Shown here: positions 1 through 10,875 of the stretch, in pieces
How positions within the stretch are numbered: the stretch's first letter is position 1
Layout of the letters: each line of letters begins with the position of its first letter
Program-made: the position numbers and the translations under genes
NCBI GenBank assembly: GCA_002633005.1
Contig: NMRA01000350.1
Location: forward strand, 381,642-445,641
Direction of reading: 5' to 3'
Origin: Phoronis australis
Taxonomy: Eukaryota > Phoronida > Phoronidae
Length of the DNA: 64,000 nt
Notes under the pieces: generated by a model
Seen by the model: only the letters and a program-made list of their open reading frames with translations
Database searches by the model: none
What the model was told of the DNA's origin: nothing

Positions 1-1100
1 TCCATGTGCCTAACAATCACGTTCCAATCAATGCCGCAACACAATACAACGTTTTCGTCCATCAAATGCTCTTACGCGTTGGAGAAATCTTAATCACATC
101 TCAGTTTTTTCGAAATGGGCCGAGCTCTCAATGTCCCCTGAACTGATATCGCTTGGTCCACCAAGTGCGGCGCACGAACCTGTTCGGCCATTTCTGAGCG
201 AAATTAGGGTCTTTTGGAAAGACAGAAACTGAAATAAATATTTTCTATCCCGTTGCTCAGTATTACTGCATCCTGCGCAGGCACACCTATTCCTAATGCT
301 TGCCACAGCTCTTTTCGAGACCATTCTCTTGCGCGCACAGGCACCCAGCCTAAAACTGGGGGGGGGGGGGGGNTTTTACTAGGATTCTCTAGGTACGTTC
401 AGAGCTATGAATTGTGCATTCGCTGAATTTTCATATTTCCTGCCCTTTTAGTGGACTTTCATCTCATTTTGTACCTTTTCGGGATATTTTTCTGTTTCTC
501 TGAGGTGGACATTTTTGCCCATTTCGCCAAATTGGGGGGCTCGTTAAACGCCAATCTAAAATGGCGGAATATTATGTTTGGAGGCCACCAAATTCGGACA
601 CCACAAAATCTTTTCCCGCGATATTCGACCAAGAATAAACTTGTTCTATTGGCCGTTAATTCGATTGTCCGAATATCGCGCAACTTTACTGTACTGCTGC
701 CCAGTCCCGAGCGTCACCGGTCACAAGTGGAGATTGTTATGTATTTCTCGCCGACGGATATCGCGAGGATTACGTACCCCCAGTTTAATAGCTACCAACT
801 GTTTTGTAATAACATGTTTAGCACCCTACTGTGACCGTTGAAATCACGTGGAGTAAGTACGGTTTGTGCTTTAAATAGACCATAGCGGTTTTGCTTGCAG
901 ACTTTCAAAAGCGCTCCTGAGAGCCTTTGACGTAACGCCTTCTTCAAGGCCAGTGAACCGCATATAACCCAGTGATAATACATTAATATTATCGTAATGA
1001 TGACACCCCTTAGGCAGAGACTGTTAGTATCCTGCCGTGCGACCCTTGATAAAGTCCAAGCATTAAGACCTATCTGATCTTAACTGGTCAGGGTGCATAC
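1..1100. other. No gene seen; G-homopolymer with gap
   Basis: I see no supportable gene here. Short open frames at 451-834 on both strands have no recognisable domain and no clear splice context. A run of about 15 G ends in an n at position 373, which looks like an unresolved homopolymer in the assembly. Confidence 0.5.
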
Positions 1101-1511
1101 CAGGGCCCGGTCTCCAATCTTTTTACTCGAAATGGAACTCGAAATTAGGTTTCATTGGTATTTTCTACTCTACTTTTGGGCGAACTCAAGATAAGTGTCT
1201 ATTATTCTATGCTCGAGTACACAATAACTTACGTAGATAATTTATTACCCTTAGTTCACAGTTTGTAAACCCAATATTAAAGCACTGAGTTCGAGTTTCA
1301 ACTCAAAATTTCGAGTTTTTACTCGAGTTTGTAGCACGAATATAAGGGTCTTCAAGGGCAAACTTGAACTAGAAACTCCTATGCATAAACTATAATGTAT
1401 TCGAGCACAGTCTGAAAACCAATTATCTTAAGTTCGCACAAAAGGAGCAGAGAAATTGCCAAAAATAATTTCGAGTTCGTTTCGAGTACAAAGATTAGAG
1501 ACCGGGCCCAG
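1101..1511. mobile_element. Non-autonomous inverted-repeat element (MITE-like)
   Basis: The two ends are imperfect inverted repeats of about 30 bp. Both begin GGGCCCGGTCTC and continue into AATCTTT and a TCGAAA-rich stretch. The 410-bp interior is AT-rich, carries scattered CTCGAG/TCGAGTTT words and has no open frame. This is the typical form of a miniature inverted-repeat transposable element. I could not assign a superfamily or a sure target-site duplication. Confidence 0.7.
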
Positions 1512-1670
1512 GTGTGAATTTACCCTAAAGTAGGCGTATGGTTTTCTTCCCCTGGTTGGCACCAATCCTCAAGCCCCTATCTTTTCGGCCAGTGATCTTC
1601 ACCGCAACAATAGTTTATTTCTTTTCATGGTATTTTTCTTAGTGTCGAGCCGGATTTCTGGTATCTTTCC

Positions 1671-2079
1671 TGTGTTTTCTCTCTGGATAATGCGTGGCGT
1701 TTTCTAGTTTAGTCTGTCACGTGTTTTGCATAATTTTGCCTGAACCTACCTGTTGGTGGCAACTCCCCCCTGTCCCTCGCTTCCCGCCCTGTAAGTCTAT
1801 ACTCTTGCACACTGCTACGCCCGCGGGTTTCGTCCAACGGCCAGTGTCCCGGACTCGGACCTGACTGGCTAGNGTGTTTTTTCTCTGGATAATGCGTGGC
1901 GTTTTCTAGTTTAGTCTGTCACGTGTTTTGCATAATTTTGCCTGAACCTACTGTACCTGTTGGTGGCAACTCCCCCCTGTCCCTCGCTTCCCGCCCTGTA
2001 AGTCTATACTCTTGCAGACTGCTACGCCCGCGGGTTTCGTCCAACGGCCAGTGTCCCGGAATCGGACCTGACTGGCTAG
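1671..2079. repeat. 200-bp direct tandem duplication split by an n
   Basis: Segment 1671-1872 is repeated almost exactly at 1874-2079, with a single n at 1873 between them. Visible differences are few: a 5-bp insertion (TGTAC) after CCTAC, a C/G change in CACACTGC versus CAGACTGC, and GGACTCGG versus GGAATCGG. Divergence that low next to an n suggests two alleles placed side by side by the assembler, although a young tandem duplication is possible. A more diverged relative lies at about 9310-9545, so the unit belongs to a dispersed repeat. Confidence 0.75.
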
Positions 2080-2129
2080 AATCACTGCCGAAGAACTCCG
2101 TCCTCGGTAAGCAGGCATTTTGAGTGAGT

Positions 2130-3640
2130 GAACCGAACTTTCTAGCTGTTTCAGTAGCCATGCAATGTCTTTTTTCTCCAATTCAATTACAGGCATATTA
2201 TTGTTCCGCAATCCGTGCGCACAGTTCACATCAAATTAAAGGAATTAGTTTCCCTTTCTTTCCGATCTTCAGTAATTTATTATCAGAAGACACACTTTCT
2301 GAGCAAATTCTGCAATCAGAAAAGTTGTCATTATCTTCCAAAAATGTGGCAAAACACTTAGCAAACGACGCGTGCTCTGTGTCATATTACTGTTTGCAAG
2401 TCGACCTCTCGCTTTTCTTTTATAGAAAATCCGATGAACTATACAAGAAAACACCGCTTCATGGCTACAGCGGACAAACGAGTTGTGCGCATATTGCGTG
2501 CAACCGTCTTGCCCTTATTTCTACATGTACATGCTAACTTAAAGTGCATTGTGACTAGACGGCTCCGATCTACTTTGGCGCATGATTGACAATAGAAATG
2601 ATGTCGACTACCGAAGACTAGTCTTTTTACATGAATGTTTTACCCGTGGTATTATATAAGTTCAGCTTTTGTGCGTAATGTTCTGATGTTTCCTGATTTA
2701 AATATTGCTGCATAAACTATACACTCGTCATTGCATAATACTGCAACGATCATTTTCGAAAAACGTCGTAAAAGGTGAATATCAATCCACACGGCCTCCA
2801 GGCGAATGGGCCAATTGGGAAAATCCATGCGGGTCATGTTGATTCTTCGTCCTTTTTGCTTGAGTGGTCCCGTTGTATCTAGTCATAAGCAATTATAGTG
2901 CGTTAATTTGGTATCATCGCACTGTGAAGATGTTGTAAATGAGAAAAGACCACGTTTTCGAGTGTAGATGTACTCTTTTTCATGATGTCGTCCCTGTTGC
3001 ATCTGTGCAATGCTGAGCGGCGACTGAATAATCGGCTGAAAATTCAGGTAGATCTCACACAAGCGAGAATGGCAGCACTTGTGAGCAGCATTTTTGGAAT
3101 CTGTAAAATACTTGCTTTCACAATCTAACGATGGCTTACGTTGCGCTTCGGCATGCAGGGAAGTGGTTTGAGGTGAAAGGCAACACTCTGTATTTTCCTC
3201 CTTTTTCTTATCCTACCTTACTTTTCATTACGAGTAAAAAGGTCAAAAATACAAGACCTTTCTGTGCTCTTTTGCAGTGCTTATATTGGTAAGGGGCACA
3301 AAACTTTTAATTCTTTGCATACGGTTTTCTACAGAATAAAGAAAACTTGACAATTTAATCTGCTGGGCAAAACACCATGAGAACAGTTCTATGACCTCCA
3401 TAAAAATTTGCCTCGGCTCATTCGGCAGTAATTCAAGATCGGGTGAGAATAAAGCGCTTTGGTAAGACGTCAACACGGCTAAACAGTGGTGTCATGTAGA
3501 TTTAAGAGACAAGTATATTAACGGCACATTTGTAAGATAAAGGTGTTCTACATTTATTAGCGAATCATGAAATTCTGTCCACGAAAGCTTGTTAGTGCAT
3601 GATTAACCAGTGTCGAGTTAACATGAAGAGTGCCCTCGGA
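2130..3640. other. Intergenic, nothing supported
   Basis: Only short open frames without recognisable domains are present. No RNA gene or large repeat was recognised. Confidence 0.4.
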
Positions 3641-3779
3641 CAAGCTGCAGTTTGGATCCCCAGTTCCAATTAAGTACAAAATTTACCTCCATGTAACACT
3701 CTGTCATTACAGAAAAACGGCTGTCATTGTACAGCCACTAACTGGAAAGAAAGAAATTCTCTACAGTTTCACACACCAA

Positions 3780-3785
3780 TTTATT
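3780..3785 (-). terminator. Poly(A) signal of cystine-knot-like gene copy 1
   Basis: AATAAA on the minus strand lies about 360 bases past the end of exon 3. It sits in a block (about 3700-3990) that is clearly alignable with the 3' flank of the second copy (about 10605-10860), where the same signal is kept. The conservation between duplicates supports its use. Confidence 0.6.
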
Positions 3786-4145
3786 TTCTATTCCATCCAC
3801 CGCCGCTTTACAGCATTCTTGTTTTGAAGATCGAGCGTAATCTTTAGTTTTGAAAATATGCAGTCCTCAGATTTGAGCAGTCCGTAAGCAGCTATTGAGT
3901 TGTAACGTTCCGTACAACAGCAATCCGGAGAACCGTTCTACATTCCATGATTTTCATCGTAGTTGGTTTGTAGATTCAGGTGGTGAACTGCAGTAGTGCT
4001 TGTACTTATCATGCTAAGAGCTTGTCTTGAAGCCTATTCACAAACCCAGGTTGAAGATTACAAAGAAAGCATGCATATTAATGCAGGTATTACGTCAAAA
4101 TGTGCCTTGTTGTTCAGTTAGTGAGTTAAAGACTGGGAAGTGACT

Positions 4146-4173
4146 TCAATTTGGATAACGAAGTTTTTGGTTA

Positions 4174-4205
<32 letters not shown>

Positions 4206-7200
4206 NTGGGAACTGCGGACGCAATAGCACCCGGTGCTTGCAACCTCTACGCGTTGTCTGTCTCCGTTCCTCGATGCCATCTGCCATCTCTTGAAAGTTT
4301 TGACCTTACAATTGTAAACGTATTCTCCTCGACTACCACAAACAATCCTAGAAAAGAATGAATCTAAGTTTAGTGTTATCGTTAACTGGTATGATATCGT
4401 ATATGATATCTCAAAATACAAAGATCGCAGACACACGGATGCACTGGCGCATTTGCGTAGGCACATTCACACAGAAACAGCTTGCAAACATAAGTACATG
4501 ATAGTAAACCAAGTGCCCAAGACAAACAGACAACATGTTTGATCATGGGTCAAAAGGATCAAGGATTTTACGAACACGTGCAACCTCGTGCTCAAGTCTA
4601 TACTTCAACAAAATATTTCCAAAAGGTAGATGTTGCTTCAGTTATGTTGTATAATTTGTGAAAAGTAAAATGTCTGTAAAATTCTTCTTTTATCTTGCTA
4701 GTTCGTCAGTAATTGAAAGATATAAGCATATCTTTATACTAAAGTCAATTGTCATATAGTGTTTGATTTTACTTTATTTCTGTTTCTGTTGAAGAAGGAC
4801 ACTATTATACCCGAAAATTTCGGTTGATCCATTCTTGTTGTTTTATTTACCTAATTGTAAAAAAGGAAACGCTTGACAATACGAACAAATAAAAGACGAA
4901 ATCTTAAAAAATGTAACGATTTTATAAATTATCATTTCTCTTTCGTTTTACTATACAACTGCTGTAGTAAAGTTCAATTTTCGATATCTTTACACGCAAA
5001 AGTGAAAATTTTAAAACCGATTCTTTTACAAGCAAACAATGGATAAAGCTAGATACTTGACAGTTTCATTTAAATTCGATAAGCTTTCTCTGATGTACAT
5101 GTACATGTGCGATGTTCCAAAACTATAGAAATTCTCTCGCACGTCTTTCCAGGCCGGTTACACCTACAGTGTACAGTGTACTTTTAAACCAATTGCTACT
5201 GAACAAAACATTGTGTTTCACCCATTCTGCTTTGCACAGAGTTCACTCATAGGTTCTGAGCAGTCCTTGACACAGAAAACAAACTACCGATAATGCCACC
5301 TGCCATTTTCTCGAGAACTGCACTGGCGTGTTTACAGTGATAGGGCCTACACAATAACGGTTGGACCCCAGAAGTGTTCAGTCCCAAAATGGGTCTTTTT
5401 GTGCTCATATCAGACACTGAATAAAATTGAACCTATAGTCAATGTTTATCATATTACAGTACGTTCAACATACCCTGGGCTAGAACATTTTCTTAATTGT
5501 ACTGGATGATCGAGCCTATAGTACCACCATGCAAGTTTCTTGAATCTGACAGTTCCAAAATCTTCCGATTCGCACGGCGGCTTAGTATAAGGAGGGTTGG
5601 TCAAAATGTATTCGCCGTCGATTTCATGTACAGATGAGCCATCGTCCACGTTGGCGTTGTCAAACGTGTTCTCGACATCCTCACTTCTGCGTACGTCTTT
5701 TGTATATCTAAGCTGCCCTGTGCTGATGACTGAGAAAATCCAGAGTAGAATCTGAAATCATGATATGTGTTATGAAGAAATAAAACTTCAAGTTTTATCT
5801 GCATGTGTTACTTGTGAATTCTCTTGAAATGAGGTCCGTTCGTACTAATCTTTTTAGCATCCTGGAATTTCGTCCAAAAATGTTTTCGCTTAGTAAACAA
5901 AGCTATTAATAGTTCAGTTTTAGAATTCGTGATAATATAAACTTTTTAGACTCTGCAAATAATCAATAATAATGTGTAATGCTAAAATTGCTATAATGCA
6001 AAAATTACGGATAGTATTCCTGTGTCCATTCTGGATTCATGCCATGACGGTTTATGTTTTCTGTCAAAAGCTAAAAACTAATGTTTAGCGATACAGCAGT
6101 ACATCTTAGTTTCGTTATTTTGGTTTTGCATTTACGTAGCGTTAAAATTCCTCATAAGTGAAACCCATCCCTCATCCACAGATGAACGTACATGTATGCT
6201 TTATCAGTCATGAGTTGAGAACAACACCAACTTGGCACTTTCACTGCCAAGCTGCATGCATGTCTACTCGACACAAAAGAGAAACTTTCCAGCCGCATGT
6301 TGGTTACTACCCAGAGGACTTGTTGAAGTTGTTAGCTTTGACCAGAGCTCTAAAACAGCAAAATCTGTTATTAGTTATCAACACAATCCCTAAAAAAGCT
6401 TCCACTCAAAGTTAAATCGAGGCAACAACCTCGTTTCAGCTGTACCGTTGCTTCCGCAAGAATGGCAGAATGAGACGATGTTCAAAAAAGATCAAAACCG
6501 GAGTGAAAAAAGTCAAGAGCCAATCTCCTGAGTGTGCGCGATATTGTATGGAGCTGAAACACGTTGGAGAAATAACGTTTGCAAAATGAGAATTTGGGAA
6601 CGAAGTAGATTGATGGAATAATTTTTTGAGTCTCATTAATTTTCGAATGAGCTAGGTTAGTCCGGCGGCGGGATAATTAAAAGGGTACTAAACTGTGTTT
6701 TGGAGATTTCAACCAATCCTCGTTCTGCTACCTGCCAGTGCATCATTGTCTCCCCACTTGAGTGTCGAGGGTTACAGAGTATTGTTTTGTTTCGCAGAAC
6801 TAGACGGGAACGTCTTTTTAAATATCTGCTAATAGGACAAAACCGGGTTTGGCATCCTTTTAAACAAAACCCAATCGCTTTTTGTAAATGACCAAATCTA
6901 CCTTCAAACCCAAAACCCGATAATTTTAAGTATGGAGATTTCGGGAGTAATTGTTACCAGAGAACACCTCTGTTGTTGGGCATCATGCCAGGATTCTAAA
7001 AAACTGCATGCCGGTTAAGGTGAGTTTGCAAGTTGTCGTAGGCGGTATCTGACGGTACGTCACGTGGCAATTCAAAAGTCTGGGAAATCGAGGGCGACAG
7101 ACCTCTCAGCTTTTGTGAAAACAAAACCAAATAAATTTACAAGAGAAAATCGAAATATTTTTGATGAAAAAGATTTGAAAAACAACTGAAGTGCTGTCTG

Positions 7201-8741
7201 TGATCAATTCGTGTGATTTTCTTCAACTGCGACTTGATCCACCCTTCTTCGTCGCCGATCAAGTTGCTCTGAAAGTTCAGTGATAAGTGTTTCTGTCGAA
7301 AACCCTTTGCTCACTTTCACTTACTAATATAACATCGGTCTTAAAGCTTCAGCTCCAACCAAGGTCATTCTTATGAAAAAATTGCTTGTCACGGTTTATT
7401 GCTATGGTATAAGAAAGACTATTAGATTCTAACTTGAATATTTGCTACGAAAAGTTTAATGAAAGTTACAATTGTTAAGCTTAAAACGTAGAAAATATAT
7501 ATCTGAAACTAAATAAGGCGATCCTCCCAAGGATACTATTGTTTCAAGAAATGAAGAATATAAATCGGTAAATAAAACAACAAGAATGGATCAACTGAAA
7601 TTTGAAATTTTCGGATGTAACAACTTCCTTTATCAACAAAAACAGATAAAGGAAGTTGTTACATCCGAAAATTTCGAATTTCAGTTGACCCATTCTTGTT
7701 GTTTTATTTACCGATTTATATTTTTAAGCTTAAAACAAACCTATTAACAAAAAATAACTGAACTGCTTTACATGTACATTGCGCCAGCGTGCTTTTACGA
7801 CATTTGCGTCATGTGGTTGAAAGTTTTGGACACGTCGAGTTTTTCAGCAAAAAAGATCGCTTTTACGATTTATGTGAGAAAAAAAAATCCTACTCTCGTC
7901 TTATATTTATGACACGGGCAAAACCACTTGGAAATTTCGTCAAGATCCCTCTGCAAGCCTCGGAATTTTGACAAAAAATTCCAAGAGGTTTTGCCCGTGT
8001 CATAAACATGAGACTCTTGTAGGATTCTCTATAATTACTCTGTTAGAATGATATTTTGCTAATCTCGAAGCATAATCGATAAGGTCGAAACAGGACACTG
8101 AAAAATTTCGAAGACGAAATGAATTTGTATAATTTGAATAATCCTCATCACAAAAGTGGCTCACCGGATTCACTTGAAAATTTCTGATCCATGGTTGATA
8201 TCCTGTTTTCCGGTACTCTTTAGAAATTGTTTAAACGCTCCCCTTTAACTTGAGAGGTACCAAAAATAAATCATTTAGGATTTCCAAAGTAAAACATCAA
8301 AACTTGCACAGAACGGAAGCGGGTTGACAATTAAGATTTTTATCAAATGAAATTTGCCCATGCTATTGATACCAATGGTTTGTTATCAACATAAAATTTC
8401 ATTTACTGAATTGTTTTTCAAGACTTGGTCACTTGAACCTGTTATTGACATACAGGTATGAAGTTAAACATTAAAGTTTTTGAACCTGTCTTTCTTCTTT
8501 TGGAAAATATGTACGTTTACAGAATAAATTGCTCCACAGTTTTTTACTGAAATATTTGGCTAAATGCAGAGACCTTTGTCAATAAGGCCCTTTACAACCT
8601 TAGTGCATGGTGCTCTAAAAAATAATTGAGGAGACGTGACCCTTGTTAACGAACATACTTCAATAGCTATGAAGCGCTAAATGACTCAACTCAATTCTAA
8701 AATTGAATTATAGAAAAACACCAACTCACCAGAGTCTTCAT
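4146..8741 (-). CDS. Secreted six-cysteine cystine-knot-like protein, copy 1 (three exons)
   Basis: Three minus-strand exons are inferred from splice sites and phase: 8730-8741, 5474-5751 and 4146-4347. Exon 1 encodes only MKTL and ends at a GTGAGT donor. Exon 2 follows a TTTCAG acceptor and adds ILLWIFSVISTGQ, completing a signal peptide. An acidic propeptide follows (about residues 25-55), then the cysteine region. The order is PPC, RKC, IVC, YNC, then GCYC near the end, so six cysteines finishing in C-x-C. The exon 2 donor is AGG/GTATGT and the exon 3 acceptor TTTTCTAG. The layout recalls cystine-knot ligands of the trunk/PTTH/noggin or spaetzle type; IL-17 and PDGF types cannot be excluded. 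The open frame runs into a CA repeat containing an n at 4206, so the true C-terminus is uncertain (163 residues as read). Intron 1 (3.0 kb) holds two fold-back elements absent from copy 2. Confidence 0.72.
4178..4206. repeat. (GT)n microsatellite ending in a gap
   Basis: About 14 GT units end at an n at 4206. The run overlaps the 3' end of exon 3 of cystine-knot-like gene copy 1 and hides its real stop codon. Copy 2 has no such repeat at this position. Confidence 0.9.
7559..7720. mobile_element. Fold-back element, 76-bp arms
   Basis: Left arm 7559-7634 and right arm 7645-7720 are near-perfect reverse complements around a 10-base loop. The arms include AAATAAAACAACAAGAATGG. A related half-element is seen at about 4808-4855, with the same words ending TTGTTGTTTTATTTACC. 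It lies in intron 1 of cystine-knot-like gene copy 1. Confidence 0.8.
7886..8027. mobile_element. Fold-back element, ~50-bp arms
   Basis: Left arm 7886-7936 and right arm about 7977-8027 are reverse complements sharing TTATGACACGGGCAAAACC and AATCCTAC. The loop is about 40 bases. It is a second, unrelated palindromic insertion in intron 1 of cystine-knot-like gene copy 1. Confidence 0.75.
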
Positions 8742-8992
8742 GTTCAGACTGCTTGTTAAAGACAGAACAAACTAGCGATCGTGTCAGGCACGGCAACACT
8801 TAATGAGTCCCTTTCCAAAATGAATAGAACCCGTAGGTATTGCCTGCGCGATTAACAAAAAGTATGGCGTAACGCTTTTTCTGGGGCAATGATCTCTCCT
8901 GGTATACTGTAGCAATACGTGTATAGCGCCAATCCCAAGGTAGGGACCGGGATTCAGTATTGTCACTCAACCTTCATTGATGGACGACGTCT
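8742..8992 (-). promoter_or_regulatory. Promoter-proximal block conserved with copy 2
   Basis: This sequence immediately upstream of exon 1 aligns with 13536-13700 upstream of the paralogue. Shared words include GTGTCA(G/C)GCACGGCAACA and ATGGCGTAACGCT, followed by GGCAATGATCTC. Farther out, 8929-8992 is one diverged unit of the 110-bp repeat that occurs three times upstream of copy 2. Conservation outside the exons suggests the promoter was duplicated with the gene. No binding site was identified. Confidence 0.5.
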
Positions 8993-8999
8993 GTAAGGA

Positions 9000-10590
9000 G
9001 CAGCACTTGGGGACGCACCCAGGCCCAATTGGCCTTGCCTCAGTTCGGACCTAGGGAGGGGGGCGGCATACATGCACATGTGCAATACAAATTTGCCCAA
9101 ACATGGTTAACAGTTGGGATTTTTTTTCCCGGTCGCCACCATTCCCCCGGTTGCCACCAGTTTCACCACCCTAATCGTCACCCGAATTCATAACCCGGCC
9201 GATTGCCGGCTATCACTTGAGGACGACTCGGTCGTCACCCGCAGGTCGGGTGTCCGACTCACCCATCCGCGGTCGCCACTAATCCCTCTGATCGTCATCA
9301 GTCTTCCTCACATAGATAATTTATTTCTTTTCAAGTTACATCCCTGTCAATGCGAACATGCATCTATAACGTCTAAGCTACGAGGTTTTCTTCTTGTTTT
9401 GTTCGAAGTTTGCATAATTTTACCCAAATCTCTATCCTTCGATGCTCCGCCTAATACGCCCGTAGTTCTAAGCACCGTGTACTGTAGACCTGTAGGGCTA
9501 TTTGTGCTAACTGGCTACAGCACGGATCTGTAGCGCTTTTTGACCACTGCCTAAGACCTAATGCCCTAACTCCACTGGGATGTCCGAACTCCAACTTCGT
9601 CATGCGCCAGAAAACATCACGTGCCTTCAGAGACTTCGTACATATCGCCACCTGGTGTTAGAATATGTACTTTGACTACCTGGACCGGTTTAACGTTTAT
9701 GCCAAACAAGTGATGAATTTAAGTTTTAAAACTGTTTCAACAGAAGCAGTAAGAAAAGGGAGGACCTATTTTTATATTAACATAAATTAGGATGAAGTAA
9801 GAATTCCAAGGCATATTCAAGTGGTCAAACGTTGGCCCACCCGTCCTCCCGTGGATTCTTCGGCCCTTCCGACAGGGATGACGTAAAAAGACATTTTACA
9901 CTGAATGAACAGTAACATGCGCTTTTGATAGAATTTGGATGAGCCCTGTGAAACTACCAGTAATATGGAGCATACCTCAGTTAATGATTTGATAACGATT
10001 CGCACAGCTCCCATGAATAAGGTTGATCGCATATCTATGGTATTGGTTGTCATGTCACAACCAAAACCTATTACGCGTTGACATGTGCTGCCACATCACG
10101 AATTATGTGTAGCACTGAAATGGTCAGTTGTAATCGTTACGGAAAATATTGCACAAGTCAAACTTGAAGTCAACCCTCCTTCCTCCTGTTTCCGTTCGTC
10201 AAATGTTTTTATTTTGCTGGCATTCTATTCTTTTAAGAATAGAAATTGTGGAAAACACGTCAATTCGCTACGTGGAGCAAGATGTGTTGCGTTTGAAAGT
10301 ATTAGGGTCCTTTTTAATTGCTTTTGAGAATCCTGTTTTGAATGAGCAGCAAACAGGGTCGCGCCGCACGTTACACTTGTTTGCGTGACTGTTACCCCCC
10401 CCCCCCCCNTGTGTCTTTTAATTATGTCGCTAGGTCAGTTACTGTATCTATGTTCAGTTGAGAGTAGAGTTTTGTTCCGAAAGTACGAACGTAACGGAAT
10501 AAAGACTGTGAACAATGAAAAGTGTCATGCATTTAACAAATTCTGTATAACCGAAAACTTGCTCCCGAAGTACAGTCAGTTCGAGTAACT
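9000..10590. other. Intergenic; dispersed-repeat relative and C-homopolymer
   Basis: About 9310-9545 is a diverged relative of the 1600-1870 unit (shared TTTATTTCTTTTCA, TTTGCATAATTTT and CTGGCTA words). A run of 14 C at 10395-10408 ends in an n at 10409. The 139-residue open frame at 9114-9533 covers this repeat and is not supported as a gene. Confidence 0.5.
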
Positions 10591-10623
10591 GTAAAGAACG
10601 AAATTCTCTATTTTATTCAACAC

Positions 10624-10629
10624 TTTATT
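10624..10629 (-). terminator. Poly(A) signal of cystine-knot-like gene copy 2
   Basis: AATAAA on the minus strand lies about 250 bases past the stop codon. It is embedded in a 3' UTR-like block alignable with 3700-3990 of the first copy, including CAATCCGGAGAACCGTT and GGTTTGTAGATTCAGGTG. Confidence 0.65.
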
Positions 10630-10875
10630 TTCTATTCCAACCACCACCTATTTACGCCATTCTTATTTTGAAGATCGTTCGCGATCTTTAGTTTTGAGAG
10701 GATGAAGTGCTCAGACTTGAGCAGCCTTCAAGATAGTAGCTATCTAGTAAGTGTAAAGTTCCGAACAACGGCAATCCGGAGAACCGTTTTACATTCCATG
10801 ATTGTCATCGCAGTTGGTTTGTAGATTCAGGTGATGATCTGCAGTGTACATGGGGTGCTGGTACTTAGCCTGTAG

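Noticed and set aside
9114-9533. 139-codon plus-strand open frame
   Set aside because: It covers a dispersed repeat related to 1600-1870 and has no domain-like composition.
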